In this document: one piece after another, positions 44,231 to 54,462 of the stretch
Numbering within the stretch: position 1 is the stretch's first letter
Layout: each line of letters begins with the position of its first letter
DNA from: Ktedonobacter robiniae
GTDB taxonomy: Bacteria; Chloroflexota; Ktedonobacteria; Ktedonobacterales; Ktedonobacteraceae
Length of the DNA: 64,000 nucleotides
Assembly: GCF_016587375.1 (NCBI RefSeq)
Contig: NZ_BNJG01000003.1
Location: 1,364,001 to 1,428,000, forward strand
Reading direction: 5' to 3'
The notes under the pieces: generated by a model
Told to the model about the DNA's origin: nothing
The model's input: the letters and a program-made list of their open reading frames with translations, nothing else
The model's database searches: none
Translations under genes and position numbers: made by a program

Positions 44231-45533
44231 ATGTACCAATCAATTGAGGAATTACAAGCCGCTCTCTCGCGGTTTACGTATAGTCGCGCCAATACTTTGC
44301 ATGTTACAGATGAGCAGGCTCTGCGAAACACAGGCATAGATGATCTCATCTTCACAGCCGTCTTTGCGAGCGATTCAGATCTCAAAACCAGGGCGCGTGC
44401 AGCCGTTCGACAGATCGCGGAAAACCAGGGCATTTATTCCGCCTCTCTTCACTCCTACTACCTAGCGATTGGTAGTGGAGAGGTTCTCACAAGCGCTACG
44501 GTTCCCGCAATCAACCTTCGCGCCATGACCTATGATGTCGCACGCTATTGGTCCACTGATCTTTGAGATCGCCCGTTCTGAAATTGGTTATACCGGTCAG
44601 CGCCCGGACGAATATGCGAGTGTGATCCTGGCGGCAGCGATAAAGGAAGGATACAGAGGGCCGGTTTTCTTACAAGGCGATCATGTCCAATTGAACGCCA
44701 GTCACTACAAAAAGGATGCTCTAAGAGAGCTACAGGCCGTGAAAGCACTTATTCAAGAAGAGCTTGAGGCAGGCTTTAGAAACATCGATATTGATGCCTC
44801 GACGCTAGTTGACCTCAGCAAGATGCAGCTAGAAGAGCAGCAGAAAGAGAACTATCGTGTCACAGCAGCCTTAACCGCATATATTCGCTCACTGCACATA
44901 CAGGAGACAGTCTCAGTTGGCGCAGAGATAGGTCATATTGGAGGGAAAAATAGCACACCAGAGGATTTAGATGCTTTTATGCATGGCTATACTCAAGCCA
45001 TAGGAACACAACTTCCTGGTATCAGTAAGATTAGCGTCCAAACGGGGACCAGTCATGGCGGCGTACCTCTGCCTGATGGGAGGATGGCCGAAGTGAAACT
45101 CGACTTCTCAGTTCTCGAACGGACTGGGCAGGTCGCGCGTGAGAAATATCACATCGGTGGAGTAGTACAACACGGTGCGTCAACACTTCCTGATGAACTC
45201 TTTGACCAGTTTCCCAGGCATCAAACGCTTGAGATTCACCTGGCGACTGGCTTTCAGAATACGCTCTACGCCAGCTTGCCAGAGGAATTGCGCACACGCA
45301 TGTATCAGTGGGCTGAGCATAAATGCCAGGGGGAGTGGGAAGAGGGATGGAACAAGCAGCAGTTCATCTATAAGACACGTAAAAAGGCCTTTGGACCTTT
45401 TAAGGAGCAAATGTGGCACCTCTCTAAAGAAGAAAAGCAGCCTATCAGGAAAGCACTTGAGCAACAATTTCGCTCTCTCTTTGAGAAGTTAAATGTCTTC
45501 AATACACAGTCTATATTGGCAAAGTATGTTTGA
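44231..45533 (+). pseudogene. Class II fructose-bisphosphate aldolase-like gene, frameshifted
   Basis: The first frame (from ATG 44231, with a good ribosome site) gives 111 aa ending in NLRAMTYDVARYWSTDL. A second frame, open from 44532 to 45533, continues a class II aldolase-like protein: FEIARSEIGYTGQRPDEYAS, GPVFLQGDHVQLNA (zinc His), GAEIGHIGGKN (zinc His) and TGTSHGGVPLP (third His). The shift falls at about 44545-44560, where the protein seems to lose several residues, so a deletion of length not divisible by three is likely. Class II aldolases cleave ketose bisphosphates using zinc. A sequencing error is possible but would not explain missing residues. Confidence 0.78.
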
Positions 45534-45581
45534 AGATTTACAACGAAAAACAGACTGGCTGTAAGGAGCAAACAAGCATCT

Positions 45582-46439
45582 ATGGGAGGCATTTTAGGAT
45601 TACTTGCCGCGATTGGTTGGGGAAGCGCCGATTTTCTTGCACGGTATGCTACGCGTTCTATTGGGAGTTATCGCACGCTCTTTTTCATTCAGTTCATTGG
45701 CCTGGCTGGTTTGAGTGTCGTCATGGTTGCAACCGGGTCTCTACAATCTCTCTCTCGCTTGACGGGTGACGTCTGGATCTGGATGGGCTTGGCGGCCTTC
45801 CTTTATACTGGAAGCACACTGGCGCTTTACCGAGCCTTTGAAATTGGCAAGCTTGCCCTGGTTTCTCCTATCGCAGCCAGTTACGCAGCTCTTACGACGC
45901 TGCTCGCGTTTGTGAGTGGTGAGCAACTTTCCTGGCTTCATGTATTGGGTATAAGTCTTGCTCTTGTGGGAGTACTACTCGCAGTCATTCCGCAAGCTTT
46001 AGGAACAGAGAAGTCTAAGACGCGAGCACGCGGCATTGGCTGGGCCATAGGTGCAGCCATCGGTCTGGGCCTCACCTTCTGGATCTTAGGTTTTCATATT
46101 ACATCAACGCTGGGTGGGATCACGCCAATCTGGCTGCTCCGCTTGGTGGCACCAGTCCTGCTCATGTTGGGAGCACGTCCGCTTGAGCAATCTCTTGAGC
46201 TGCCGCCCCGCCCTGTCTGGAAATATCTCATTGGTATAGGTCTTCTTGACACGGGTGCCTTTGTCGCTAATGCGCTCGGGTTTACGCTGGCTCAAGTTTC
46301 CCTGGTGAGCGTGCTTGGCTCCCTCTTTAGCGCTGTCACAGTCCTGCTGGCCTGGTTTGTCTTGCATGAACAACTCTTCTGGCGGCAATGGCTGGGAATT
46401 GGTACCATTTTTCTGGGAATTTTTCTTGTCAATAGTTGA
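45582..46439 (+). CDS. EamA-family (DMT) transporter
   Basis: 285 aa, about 10 transmembrane helices in two homologous halves (ILGLLAAIGWGSADFLARYA at the start of half 1, IGWAIGAAIGLGLTFWILGF at the start of half 2). Exporter of small metabolites, substrate unknown. Start ATG 45582 with AAGGAG upstream. 48 bp after the broken aldolase gene, same strand, so they may have shared a transcript. Confidence 0.87.
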   Translation: MGGILGLLAAIGWGSADFLARYATRSIGSYRTLFFIQFIGLAGLSVVMVATGSLQSLSRLTGDVWIWMGLAAFLYTGSTLALYRAFEIGKLALVSPIAASYAALTTLLAFVSGEQLSWLHVLGISLALVGVLLAVIPQALGTEKSKTRARGIGWAIGAAIGLGLTFWILGFHITSTLGGITPIWLLRLVAPVLLMLGARPLEQSLELPPRPVWKYLIGIGLLDTGAFVANALGFTLAQVSLVSVLGSLFSAVTVLLAWFVLHEQLFWRQWLGIGTIFLGIFLVNS

Positions 46440-46564
46440 GACACCCTTTGCATCAAAAAGCAAGAAACTATGCTACCATATATTCGTGATAGTCATACTT
46501 TGTGTTTACTGGGCAGCATAAAGAAGAAACGAAAGGAAGTAGTTGTAGATGTTGGAGGGCGTAT

Positions 46565-49345
46565 ATGTTTATACACGATCCGTTGTTGGAGACCAAGTTT
46601 GCCATTCCCATTTCACCACATGCCTTGATGACTCGCCCTCGGCTGACCACTCTGCTCAATCAAGGATTGCAGCGGCAACTACTTCTTGTCTCAGCGCCAG
46701 CTGGTTTCGGCAAAACAACGCTACTTGCACAATGGCAGAAAGCACTTTCGCAGAAGTCGGTGTTTACGGCCTGGGTAACGCTTGATAAAGGTGACAATTA
46801 TCTCCTCTCCTTTTGGCGATATGTCCTTGCCGCTTTCAATAAATGTCAGGAAGGTATCGCTACAGAGGCATTAGATGCGGTCATGGCGCCACAGAAGCCG
46901 CGTATTGAGTATGTGCTTACGACCTTCATTAATGTCCTTGCAACAAGTAACGCGACCTGGGTGTTGTTTCTGGATAATTATCAGGCAATTACAGATCCAG
47001 AAATCCACGACTCGTTGACATTTCTTCTAGAACATCTGCCAGCACACCTGCATATTCTTCTGGCTACACGTGTTGATCCACCACTTCCTCTTGCTCGTCT
47101 GCGTGCTGGAGGTCAACTCTTAGAACTACGCACCGAACAACTACGCTGTACACCCGAAGAGATGACGCGTTTTCTCAACGAAGTCATGGATCTCTCTCCC
47201 CCTCAAGACCTGGATGTCCAAAGCGTGGCCTCCACAGAAGGTTGGCTTGTTGGCTTGCAATTGATGGGCCTCTGGCTCAAAAAACAACCTTATCCCCATG
47301 AGGCACTCAAGACTCTTCATGGGAGTCACCGCTATGTCTTTGACTACCTGATGGAGGAAGTGTTGAGCCAGCAGTCTGAAGAGGTGCAGGCCTTTCTGCT
47401 ACAAACCTCTCTTCTTGAGCGCCTTAGTGCCCCCTTGTGTGATGCCGTTACCGAGTCGTCCAATAGTCAAGAGATGCTTGAGTTTCTGGAGCGAAATAAC
47501 CTGTTTATTGTGGCTTTGGATGAAAACAGATGCTGGTATCGCTATCAATCGCTCTTTGCGAAAACCTTACGTTATCGACTCGAACAGAGTGATGTAGCAC
47601 AAATTCACGCCCTGCATCTGAAAGCAAGCCGCTGGTATGCCAGAGAAGGGGCAATCAATGAGGCGATAAACCATGCATTGAAAGCACATGCATGGTATGA
47701 AACTGCTGCTTTGCTCGAACCTATTATCCAGAGGCTTCTCTGGAAGCGCTGCGAACTCCCAATTCTGTGGCAATGGCTTCAGCAACTCCCACAGGAGGTT
47801 ATACGCATACACCCGTATCTGGGCTTGGCTTATGCGATGATCCTCTTCCTTACAACCTCGCCCGAAGAAGCTATCCCCTGGCTCCAGGCAACTCAAGAGG
47901 CTATAGCCGTCCACTCTCCAGCATATAAGGATGTGAGTGGCGATGTTCTCTCTCAAAATGCGTCACACGAGAAATTGCGTGGAGAAGTTACCGCTCTTGA
48001 AGCAATCATTACCAGTTATCGAGGTGCGGATACGGTAACGTTAGATCTCTGTTCTCAGGCATTGACCTATCTTCCTGAAGAGGATAATAATGCTCGTGCG
48101 ACCATCTTCCTGGCTCAATCCCTGGCTTATTTTGCGCAAGGCCGAGCAGTGGATGCAACCTGCTGTGCGCTCAAGGCCTCCAGTTTTGCTCAAGAAGTAG
48201 GTGACATTCCAGGGGCGATCTGTCATCTGAGCATCGCGGCTTACTATCTTCTCTTGCGTGGTCGGCTTCAAGAGGCACACAACCTCTTACAACAGACATA
48301 TCAACTTGGGAGTGCGCCTGGTAATTTCTCCTGCTCAGCTGTAGCCTGGGCAAATATGTGCCATGCTGAGATATTGAGAGAGTGGAATCGGCTTGATGAA
48401 GCCCTTGCGTTGACGCCTGAGGGCATGCCTTCAGAAGAACAGATTGAATTACTGATTCTATTGAGTACGGGCTACCTACAGTTGGTACGCTTGTATCTGT
48501 CACGTAACGAATTAGATGCGGCTGACAATGTCTTTCAGCAAAGGAGGAAAAGTCCTTTACAGGCCGATAGTACTAATCAACTTGCCTGGATACTCGCGGT
48601 TGAACAAGTTCGGCTCTGGATCGCGCATGGAGAATTAGAACGCGCTAGCCATTGGGTACAAGAATTAGAGTGGCGCGAGAGGCCACGCTCGCTTTTTGCC
48701 TGTGAACGAGAGGGCGTTGCTCAAGCACGTGTTCTGCTGGCACAACATCAACCCTCTGAAGCCCTCGGGGTCCTTAGTTTCCTGTTACCACATGCTCAAG
48801 AGATGGAGCGTTGGGGAAATGTCCTCGAGATGCTGATTCTGCAAGCGCTAGCCTATCACATGCAACAAGAAGAGATCCAAGCGCTCTCTATACTCGCACA
48901 AGCTGTACGTATCGCTGAGCCTGAAGGCTATATTCGCATCTTTGTCGATGAGGGAGCACCAATGCAACTCTTGCTCAGCAGACTCAAGGATATCGAGCAG
49001 AGGCCTCCTCATTACTTAGACACGGTCCTTGTAGCTTTCAAAAGAGGAAAAGAGACGCTTTCCACTGGAAGTCAGGAACCAGGTACAGTATCAGTTATTG
49101 GAATTTCTTCAGGTCAGTATGCAGAGCACAAAATCATGCAACCATTGACTGAAACGTTAAGTATGCGTGAAATAGAGGTGCTTCAATTGATGGTGAAGGG
49201 AAAATCAAATCAAGAGATTGCCAAGGATCTGGTTATCGCGACGAATACAGCAAAACGACATGTGAGCAATATCTTTATAAAGCTAGGAGTCAACAATCGT
49301 CTTCAGGCCGTAGCCCGAGCACGCGAACTTGGCCTGATCTTGTGA
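46565..49345 (+). CDS. LuxR-family STAND regulator (MalT/LAL-like)
   Basis: 926 aa from ATG 46565, with GGAGGG 6 bp upstream; a 63-bp longer frame is unlikely. N-terminal NTPase: Walker A SAPAGFGKTTLLAQW near residue 52, WVLFLDNYQAI near 140. The middle is a long TPR-like superhelix that binds ligand. The C-terminal LuxR HTH is LSMREIEVLQLMVKGKSNQE plus ATNTAKRHVSNIF, the DNA-recognition helix. ATP- and inducer-dependent activator, target unknown. Confidence 0.9.
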   Translation: MFIHDPLLETKFAIPISPHALMTRPRLTTLLNQGLQRQLLLVSAPAGFGKTTLLAQWQKALSQKSVFTAWVTLDKGDNYLLSFWRYVLAAFNKCQEGIATEALDAVMAPQKPRIEYVLTTFINVLATSNATWVLFLDNYQAITDPEIHDSLTFLLEHLPAHLHILLATRVDPPLPLARLRAGGQLLELRTEQLRCTPEEMTRFLNEVMDLSPPQDLDVQSVASTEGWLVGLQLMGLWLKKQPYPHEALKTLHGSHRYVFDYLMEEVLSQQSEEVQAFLLQTSLLERLSAPLCDAVTESSNSQEMLEFLERNNLFIVALDENRCWYRYQSLFAKTLRYRLEQSDVAQIHALHLKASRWYAREGAINEAINHALKAHAWYETAALLEPIIQRLLWKRCELPILWQWLQQLPQEVIRIHPYLGLAYAMILFLTTSPEEAIPWLQATQEAIAVHSPAYKDVSGDVLSQNASHEKLRGEVTALEAIITSYRGADTVTLDLCSQALTYLPEEDNNARATIFLAQSLAYFAQGRAVDATCCALKASSFAQEVGDIPGAICHLSIAAYYLLLRGRLQEAHNLLQQTYQLGSAPGNFSCSAVAWANMCHAEILREWNRLDEALALTPEGMPSEEQIELLILLSTGYLQLVRLYLSRNELDAADNVFQQRRKSPLQADSTNQLAWILAVEQVRLWIAHGELERASHWVQELEWRERPRSLFACEREGVAQARVLLAQHQPSEALGVLSFLLPHAQEMERWGNVLEMLILQALAYHMQQEEIQALSILAQAVRIAEPEGYIRIFVDEGAPMQLLLSRLKDIEQRPPHYLDTVLVAFKRGKETLSTGSQEPGTVSVIGISSGQYAEHKIMQPLTETLSMREIEVLQLMVKGKSNQEIAKDLVIATNTAKRHVSNIFIKLGVNNRLQAVARARELGLIL

Positions 49346-49557
49346 TCCCCTTCCTGGCTGTGCGACTTTCCGAATCACAGGTGCTTGTCTAGTCCCCCAA
49401 GAACCTAAATATGGAGTTGCTCCAATTCAGTAGAAGCCAAGAACAGAAGGAACGTTTACTTTGCCTAGAAATTGAAGAGTATATCATGAATAGTATAAGA
49501 TATATTATTAGCAACAATAGAGAATGCCGCGAAAATTAGGAAGAGGGAAATACACAT

Positions 49558-50232
49558 ATGCCAACTATGCGGGTTATTTCGGTCAATGTGGGGTTGCCGC
49601 GAACGGTCAACTGGGAAGGCAAAGAATTCCAGACCGCCATCTATAAGCAGCCGGTAGAAGGGCGTGTACGTGTGCGCAAGGAGAACCTTGACGGTGACCG
49701 CCAGACTGACCTGAAGAACCACGGCGGGTTTGATAAAGCCGTCTACGCTTATTCCGCCGACAACTATCCCTACTGGCAGCGAGAACTGAACCGTGATGAA
49801 CTGCCCTGGGGTTCTTTTGGCGAGAATCTGACTCTCACAGGCCTCAACGAGCGCGAGGTACGCATCGGCGATATATTTCGTATAGGCAATGCAAGCTTCC
49901 AGGTCACACAGCCGCGCACACCCTGCTATAAGCTGGAGGCGCGCCTCCAGCAGAAGCGCTTTATCAAGCCCTTTCAAGATAGCGGCCTCGTTGGCTTCTA
50001 CCTGGCTGTGCTTGAAGAGGGCGACGTCGCAGCGGGCGATCCCGTCGAACTGCTCAAGCGCGACGAGACCAGCATGACCATCGCCGAAGTCGCCGCGGTC
50101 ATCGGCGATAAGAGCGACCTCGTGGCCCTGCGCCGCGCCGCCGAACTTGAGCATTTCCCTCCCAAGGTCCGCGCCATCTTTGCCCGCTCCCTACGCAGAA
50201 AAGAAGCCTCAGCCCAAAACAGGGTAAGGTAA
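49558..50232 (+). CDS. MOSC-domain protein (YiiM-like)
   Basis: 224 aa. The MOSC domain carries QTDLKNHGGFDKAVYAYSAD and the cysteine-bearing QPRTPCYKLEAR (about residue 123), the cysteine that binds the molybdenum cofactor or sulfur in this family. Relatives include YiiM and mARC. Predicted oxidoreductase or sulfur carrier for base analogues or hydroxylated compounds. Stop at the start of a repeated sequence (AGGGTAAGGTAA). Confidence 0.85.
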   Translation: MPTMRVISVNVGLPRTVNWEGKEFQTAIYKQPVEGRVRVRKENLDGDRQTDLKNHGGFDKAVYAYSADNYPYWQRELNRDELPWGSFGENLTLTGLNEREVRIGDIFRIGNASFQVTQPRTPCYKLEARLQQKRFIKPFQDSGLVGFYLAVLEEGDVAAGDPVELLKRDETSMTIAEVAAVIGDKSDLVALRRAAELEHFPPKVRAIFARSLRRKEASAQNRVR

Positions 50233-50370
50233 TGGGCGATGGTTTTCGCGCGCTGAGGCTTGCTACTGGCTTCACGGCTACTGAGAGCGTACCTCTCAAA
50301 ACAGAGTAAGATAATGGGCGATGGTTTTCTTGCGCAACGCGCAAGAAAACCATCGCCCATTATCTTACTC
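50219..50370. repeat. Palindrome with an extra direct copy at the MOSC stop
   Basis: Perfect 32-bp arms at 50304-50335 and 50339-50370 with a 3-nt loop. A diverged copy of the arm's start lies at 50219-50249 and overlaps the MOSC stop codon. Followed by GCGCC. Likely transcription terminator or mobile palindrome. Confidence 0.75.
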
Positions 50371-50520
50371 TAAGAGCGCCGTAGGCGCGAAGGGATCAGG
50401 CAGGTGTGACTTTTGCGTATCTCGCAGCCATATTTTTGACGATGAGATAGGCCGTACGATATAAGTAGTCTATAAGAGTATCAATAAAAAGATAAACCAT
50501 CTTTAGAATAAAGGACCAGT

Positions 50521-52014
50521 ATGAGTCAGAGAGCAATAGACCTTGTGCGGCAGTTTCCGCAGAAGCGCGTCTTTCTTATAGGCGATGCGCTCCTGGATAC
50601 CTATCTGGAGGGAGAGGCCTCGCGGCTCTGTCGCGAGGGACCAGTTCCGCTCCTGTGGAAGACGAGAGAACAGCATGCCCCCGGCGGCGCCGCCAATGTC
50701 GCCGCCAACCTCAAGGCCTTGAATGCCCACGTCTCCTTTCTCAGTGTGATCGGTAACGATTACGCCGGGTCTCTCTTGCGTGGCGAACTGGAGGATATGG
50801 GCATCGACACGCAATGGTTGCTGGAAGACGACACGCCATTGACTCCCCATAAAATGCGTATCCTTGCCGAAGGTCAGTATGTCATTCGCCTCGATGATGG
50901 CGCGCGCCAGGGCGTGACCGTTCGTCCCACGAATGAGGCTCTGCGCACCCGTTTGCACCAACATATTGAAGAACTCTACGCTAACTCTGACGTGGTCGTG
51001 ATCTCAGATTACCATTATGGCATTGTATCGCAGCCGGTCATCGAACAACTCACAGCCCTTGCCAATCGTAATCCCAAGCCCATCTTGATCGACTCCCAGG
51101 CCTTGCAGCGTTTCCAGCATCTCCCAGCTACGGTTGTTACCCCCAATCATGCCGAAGCGCAGCGCCTCGTCGAACTAGGTGGAGAGACACCCGCCGAGGA
51201 TTGGGAGGAGCTAGCGCAGCAGCTTCATAAGGTCCTGCATGTTGACTATGTCGCCATCACCCTGGCGGAACATGGCGTCTACCTGCGCCAGCGCGCCGCC
51301 GCCTCTGGCCTGCATGTGCCGACCCGCCCGGTCGAAAATGCCCAGGATGTCGGCGCCGGAGATTCCTTTGCTGCCGCCTTCTCACTAGCCCTGGCTGCTG
51401 GGGGAAGCATCGAAGAGTCTGCCCAGATCGGACTTGATAATGCGGGCATCGCTGTTACCAAACCCAGAACGGCCTTTGTCTCACAACAGGAACTGCTGCA
51501 ACGGGCGAGCTTACGCACCTTCACGGCGGTCCTGCAAACCCAGGAAGACGAGCTTGAGAGGCTTCGCGCCACGCTGGAGATCGAACGCCTGCGTGGAAAA
51601 ACCATCGTCTTCACCAATGGCGTCTTCGACATCTTGCACGCAGGACACATTCATTTCCTGCGCCAGGCGCGGCAACTGGGCGATGTCCTGGTCGTGGCCA
51701 TCAACAGTGATCGCAGCACACGCAGCCTGAAGGGTCCAGGCCGGCCCATCCACAGCGAGCAGGATCGCCTGGCCCTCGTCGCGGCGCTCGACCCCGTCAA
51801 CTACACCCTGCTCTTCGACGAAGACACCTCCAGCTCGATTATTAGCGCGCTGCGCCCCGATATCTACGTCAAGGGCGGCGACTACAGTGATGAGGCCATT
51901 CCAGAAGCAGCGGCCATCCAGGAAGCAGGCTGCCACCTCGTCATCCTCCCCCTCGTTGGCAGCGCCAGCACCAGCAACGTCATCGAACGCATCGTCGCCA
52001 CACAAGAAGGCTAA
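50521..52014 (+). CDS. hldE: Bifunctional heptose 7-phosphate kinase/1-phosphate adenylyltransferase HldE
   Basis: 497 aa. The N-terminal PfkB-type kinase domain (1-320) has HAPGGAANVAANL and the GAGD anion hole in DVGAGDSFAAAF. The C-terminal adenylyltransferase (about 355-497) has FTNGVFDILHAGHIHFLRQA with the HxGH signature HAGH, then INSDRSTRSLKG and KGGDY. It converts D-glycero-D-manno-heptose 7-phosphate toward ADP-heptose. That sugar usually goes to lipopolysaccharide or S-layer glycans; in a presumed single-membrane bacterium it may feed S-layer or exopolysaccharide glycosylation. No gmhA, gmhB or hldD is near. Confidence 0.92.
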   Translation: MSQRAIDLVRQFPQKRVFLIGDALLDTYLEGEASRLCREGPVPLLWKTREQHAPGGAANVAANLKALNAHVSFLSVIGNDYAGSLLRGELEDMGIDTQWLLEDDTPLTPHKMRILAEGQYVIRLDDGARQGVTVRPTNEALRTRLHQHIEELYANSDVVVISDYHYGIVSQPVIEQLTALANRNPKPILIDSQALQRFQHLPATVVTPNHAEAQRLVELGGETPAEDWEELAQQLHKVLHVDYVAITLAEHGVYLRQRAAASGLHVPTRPVENAQDVGAGDSFAAAFSLALAAGGSIEESAQIGLDNAGIAVTKPRTAFVSQQELLQRASLRTFTAVLQTQEDELERLRATLEIERLRGKTIVFTNGVFDILHAGHIHFLRQARQLGDVLVVAINSDRSTRSLKGPGRPIHSEQDRLALVAALDPVNYTLLFDEDTSSSIISALRPDIYVKGGDYSDEAIPEAAAIQEAGCHLVILPLVGSASTSNVIERIVATQEG

Positions 52015-52153
52015 ATTCATGATCCGGCGCGTACGGGCCGTACGCGCTGTCCCCTCATATTTGACAATAGACTCATCCTTGCGTCTATAATTGCTAGAAA
52101 GCAAGCGCCAGAGCCTATAAGGCCAGCGCGCAAGGCAAGGAGATCCCCCTCTT

Positions 52154-53263
52154 ATGGAAGAGTTACACACAGAGGCAGACGAACCACACGTAAAAATCGT
52201 GCGCCTATCGACCCGGCGCAAATTCCTCACAGCTATTTTGGGTAGCGGCGTCATCCTGGGCCTGGGCAGCCCGGCGCTAATGTATTTAGCCCGGAACTTA
52301 TGGATCACTTTTAGCGCGAAAGGCGCTCCCCCGCTCTCTCATTTTGTCCATGATAGTCTCTCGTCCGACCTGAATCTTATGGCTATGGAAAAGGTTGGTG
52401 AAAAGTATAGTGATCCGGATATCGGAGGCTATATCTGGAATTATCAACAGCAGCGTATGATCTCATTGCCTGCCGGTGTTCGTGTTGGCGTTTCAGCCTG
52501 GTCACCCAACAGCAAATATTTATTGTATCAAGCAAAACGGGCCGATAATCGCATTTCATTGGATCTATGGGATGTCCAGGCCCAACAGAAGATATCAAAC
52601 TATGCAAATGGAAAGTATGGCGTGACTGACATGGTGTGCTGGTCGCCTGATGGCTCCCAGATAGCCCTCTACTACAAAGATGAAAATAAGCTCCTGTTTA
52701 TGACTGTTCAGCCATTAGAGCCCTTGTTTGTTCTAAATGTGCCTTCTTCGCTAGAGGCATTGACCTGGTCTCCTGATAGCCAGAGAATTGCCTTCATGCT
52801 TGGCACCCCTGAGCAAAGTGGCTGGAGCGTACAGATCTGGGATCGTCAGTCACTCCGAATGAGCCAGGAGATAACCTTTCAAGGACGGCCAGAGACCTAT
52901 GGCACTTGCCTGGCCTATTCACCTGACGGCGCATATATCGCGGCTCTGTGTCGTGGACAATTGCAGATCATGCAAGTCAGGAATACTATTTCCAGCTATC
53001 TACTGACAGAGCGTAATTTGGGGAGAATAGCCTGGTCTCCAGACAGTAAGTACTTAGCTGTAATTGGTACCGAAAATTTTGGGGATATTTGGACTTCCTT
53101 TGGCAGTAGTTTCGAGATCTGGAATCCATTTCAGCGGCAAATTGTGCGCTCGTATAATCGCGGAACCGCTCCTGTTCCTGATGCGCTTGGTTGGTCGTCA
53201 GATGGTAAGGCCATCATTGTGATTGGCGTATCTTATACCCAAGAGAGTTGGGATGGCATATAG
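52154..53263 (+). CDS. Tat-exported WD40/TolB-like propeller protein
   Basis: 369 aa. N-terminal twin-arginine motif STRRKFLTAI (residues about 19-28) followed by a hydrophobic stretch, so likely Tat-exported or membrane-tethered. Then repeating WSPDG/SPDS blades (ACWSPDGSQIALYYKDE-like), typical of beta-propeller proteins. AAGGAGAT about 9 bp before ATG 52154. Function unknown. 78 bp upstream of the membrane protein on the same strand. Confidence 0.72.
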   Translation: MEELHTEADEPHVKIVRLSTRRKFLTAILGSGVILGLGSPALMYLARNLWITFSAKGAPPLSHFVHDSLSSDLNLMAMEKVGEKYSDPDIGGYIWNYQQQRMISLPAGVRVGVSAWSPNSKYLLYQAKRADNRISLDLWDVQAQQKISNYANGKYGVTDMVCWSPDGSQIALYYKDENKLLFMTVQPLEPLFVLNVPSSLEALTWSPDSQRIAFMLGTPEQSGWSVQIWDRQSLRMSQEITFQGRPETYGTCLAYSPDGAYIAALCRGQLQIMQVRNTISSYLLTERNLGRIAWSPDSKYLAVIGTENFGDIWTSFGSSFEIWNPFQRQIVRSYNRGTAPVPDALGWSSDGKAIIVIGVSYTQESWDGI

Positions 53264-53341
53264 AGTTCGCTGCAATTGACCTGGATAGCCGAAGTCGAAC
53301 CTTTTTATGTGTGGTTTTTAGACCTATAAAGGTAAAAGCAT

Positions 53342-54307
53342 ATGCTGCGTGGTTATGATCCTCTGAAAGAAATATATCAGTGGAGCCTGGTTGCTTATCT
53401 GTTTGGGGTAGAGGTAATGCTGTTCAGCATTGCATTATCTCCAATATACAACAATCTGATGTTTTTCAGTTTGATGCCTTTCGTTGGATTAATCTTGTTG
53501 TATATGGTATTTACGGTAGCTCCACCGCTTTTCTTTGTTATCAGTTACAGACAAGAGAAGCGAAAGAGAGATGGCTTAAGGCGGGCGGCACTGAATAAAG
53601 ACCTTGCTTTGCTGGCTTTATACCAGCCTTCCGTAATGCCTACATTTTCACTCCCACTCCGGCTTGAGCGAACAGAGGATTTCTTCTCTCTTGCAAGGCT
53701 GATCATAGGTAGCCTACTCACTGTTTTTGCTTTGATTATCTGTTATATTCCCATTATCTATGGCTTCTGGACCTTGCCCTTCTATTTGCTCATGGCAACA
53801 TTTGCTTTTGGGGTATTCTTACCGCTCTTGTCTTTGAATTTTGCTGGTAGGATCAAACAGCGGCTGTCTAGATATTATTTGTATCCCTCACTCTCTATTG
53901 ATGATGATGGCATCACTGCACATTATGATCGCAAGGCCATCACAATGCATTGGCAGGATATACGCTACTTCGCGCTCACTAGTAGTACAGCGTTGGGGAG
54001 GGAACTCAGAACGACTAGCCTTTTTAAACGTGAGGCTTACGAAGTCTGTGATGGCGAGAATATCATTTGCTGGATTGGTGCCATCCCGTATGGTGGTAAT
54101 AGCTGGGTAAACAATAACTGGCTCGTTGAAGGTATTAGCTGGCTTCGCTCTAGCATGGCTCCTTCGGAGAGGGATAGACAGACCGAGATTCTTCCCTCGC
54201 TTATCGTGGCAAAGACGGGCCTGCCCTTATATGATTTGTGCCTGCCCGCCCAAAAACGCGCCAGCCAGCTACGCGAACGCGCAATGTCATTGGCCAGGCG
54301 GGGGTAA
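53342..54307 (+). CDS. Hypothetical membrane protein
   Basis: 321 aa with about four transmembrane helices (residues about 15-40, 43-66, 115-140, 143-165), then a soluble PH-like C-terminal half with an ITAHYDRKAITMHWQDIRYF strand segment. The arrangement resembles the DUF6585 protein at 24092, though shuffled. No family named. Same orientation and close to the propeller gene; perhaps a small operon. Confidence 0.65.
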   Translation: MLRGYDPLKEIYQWSLVAYLFGVEVMLFSIALSPIYNNLMFFSLMPFVGLILLYMVFTVAPPLFFVISYRQEKRKRDGLRRAALNKDLALLALYQPSVMPTFSLPLRLERTEDFFSLARLIIGSLLTVFALIICYIPIIYGFWTLPFYLLMATFAFGVFLPLLSLNFAGRIKQRLSRYYLYPSLSIDDDGITAHYDRKAITMHWQDIRYFALTSSTALGRELRTTSLFKREAYEVCDGENIICWIGAIPYGGNSWVNNNWLVEGISWLRSSMAPSERDRQTEILPSLIVAKTGLPLYDLCLPAQKRASQLRERAMSLARRG

Positions 54308-54309
54308 AT

Positions 54310-54414
54310 ATGCCCAGCGGTAATGAAAGGAATCACACTCAATATTCCGACCTGCTGGCGCGTATTCGCGCTCACTGTGAGGAGGCAATCTGGGCTGTGC
54401 TGGATTACCAGTAG
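54310..54414 (+). CDS. Possible 34-aa small ORF or gene remnant
   Basis: ATG 54310, 34 codons (MPSGNERNHTQYSDLLARI and so on), TAG at 54412. It starts 2 bp after the membrane gene ends, so it could be coupled. Coding status is weak; a hairpin follows. Confidence 0.25.
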   Translation: MPSGNERNHTQYSDLLARIRAHCEEAIWAVLDYQ

Positions 54415-54445
54415 GGAGAAGTTGCCTCGTGGGCAGCTTCTCCCT
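54413..54445. terminator. Terminator between convergent genes
   Basis: AGGGAGAAG (54413-54421) with CTTCTCCCT (54437-54445) plus a GCC-GGC pair inside. Between the membrane gene and guaB, which converge. Confidence 0.6.
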
Positions 54446-54462
54446 ATTTCCAAAACGTTCGG

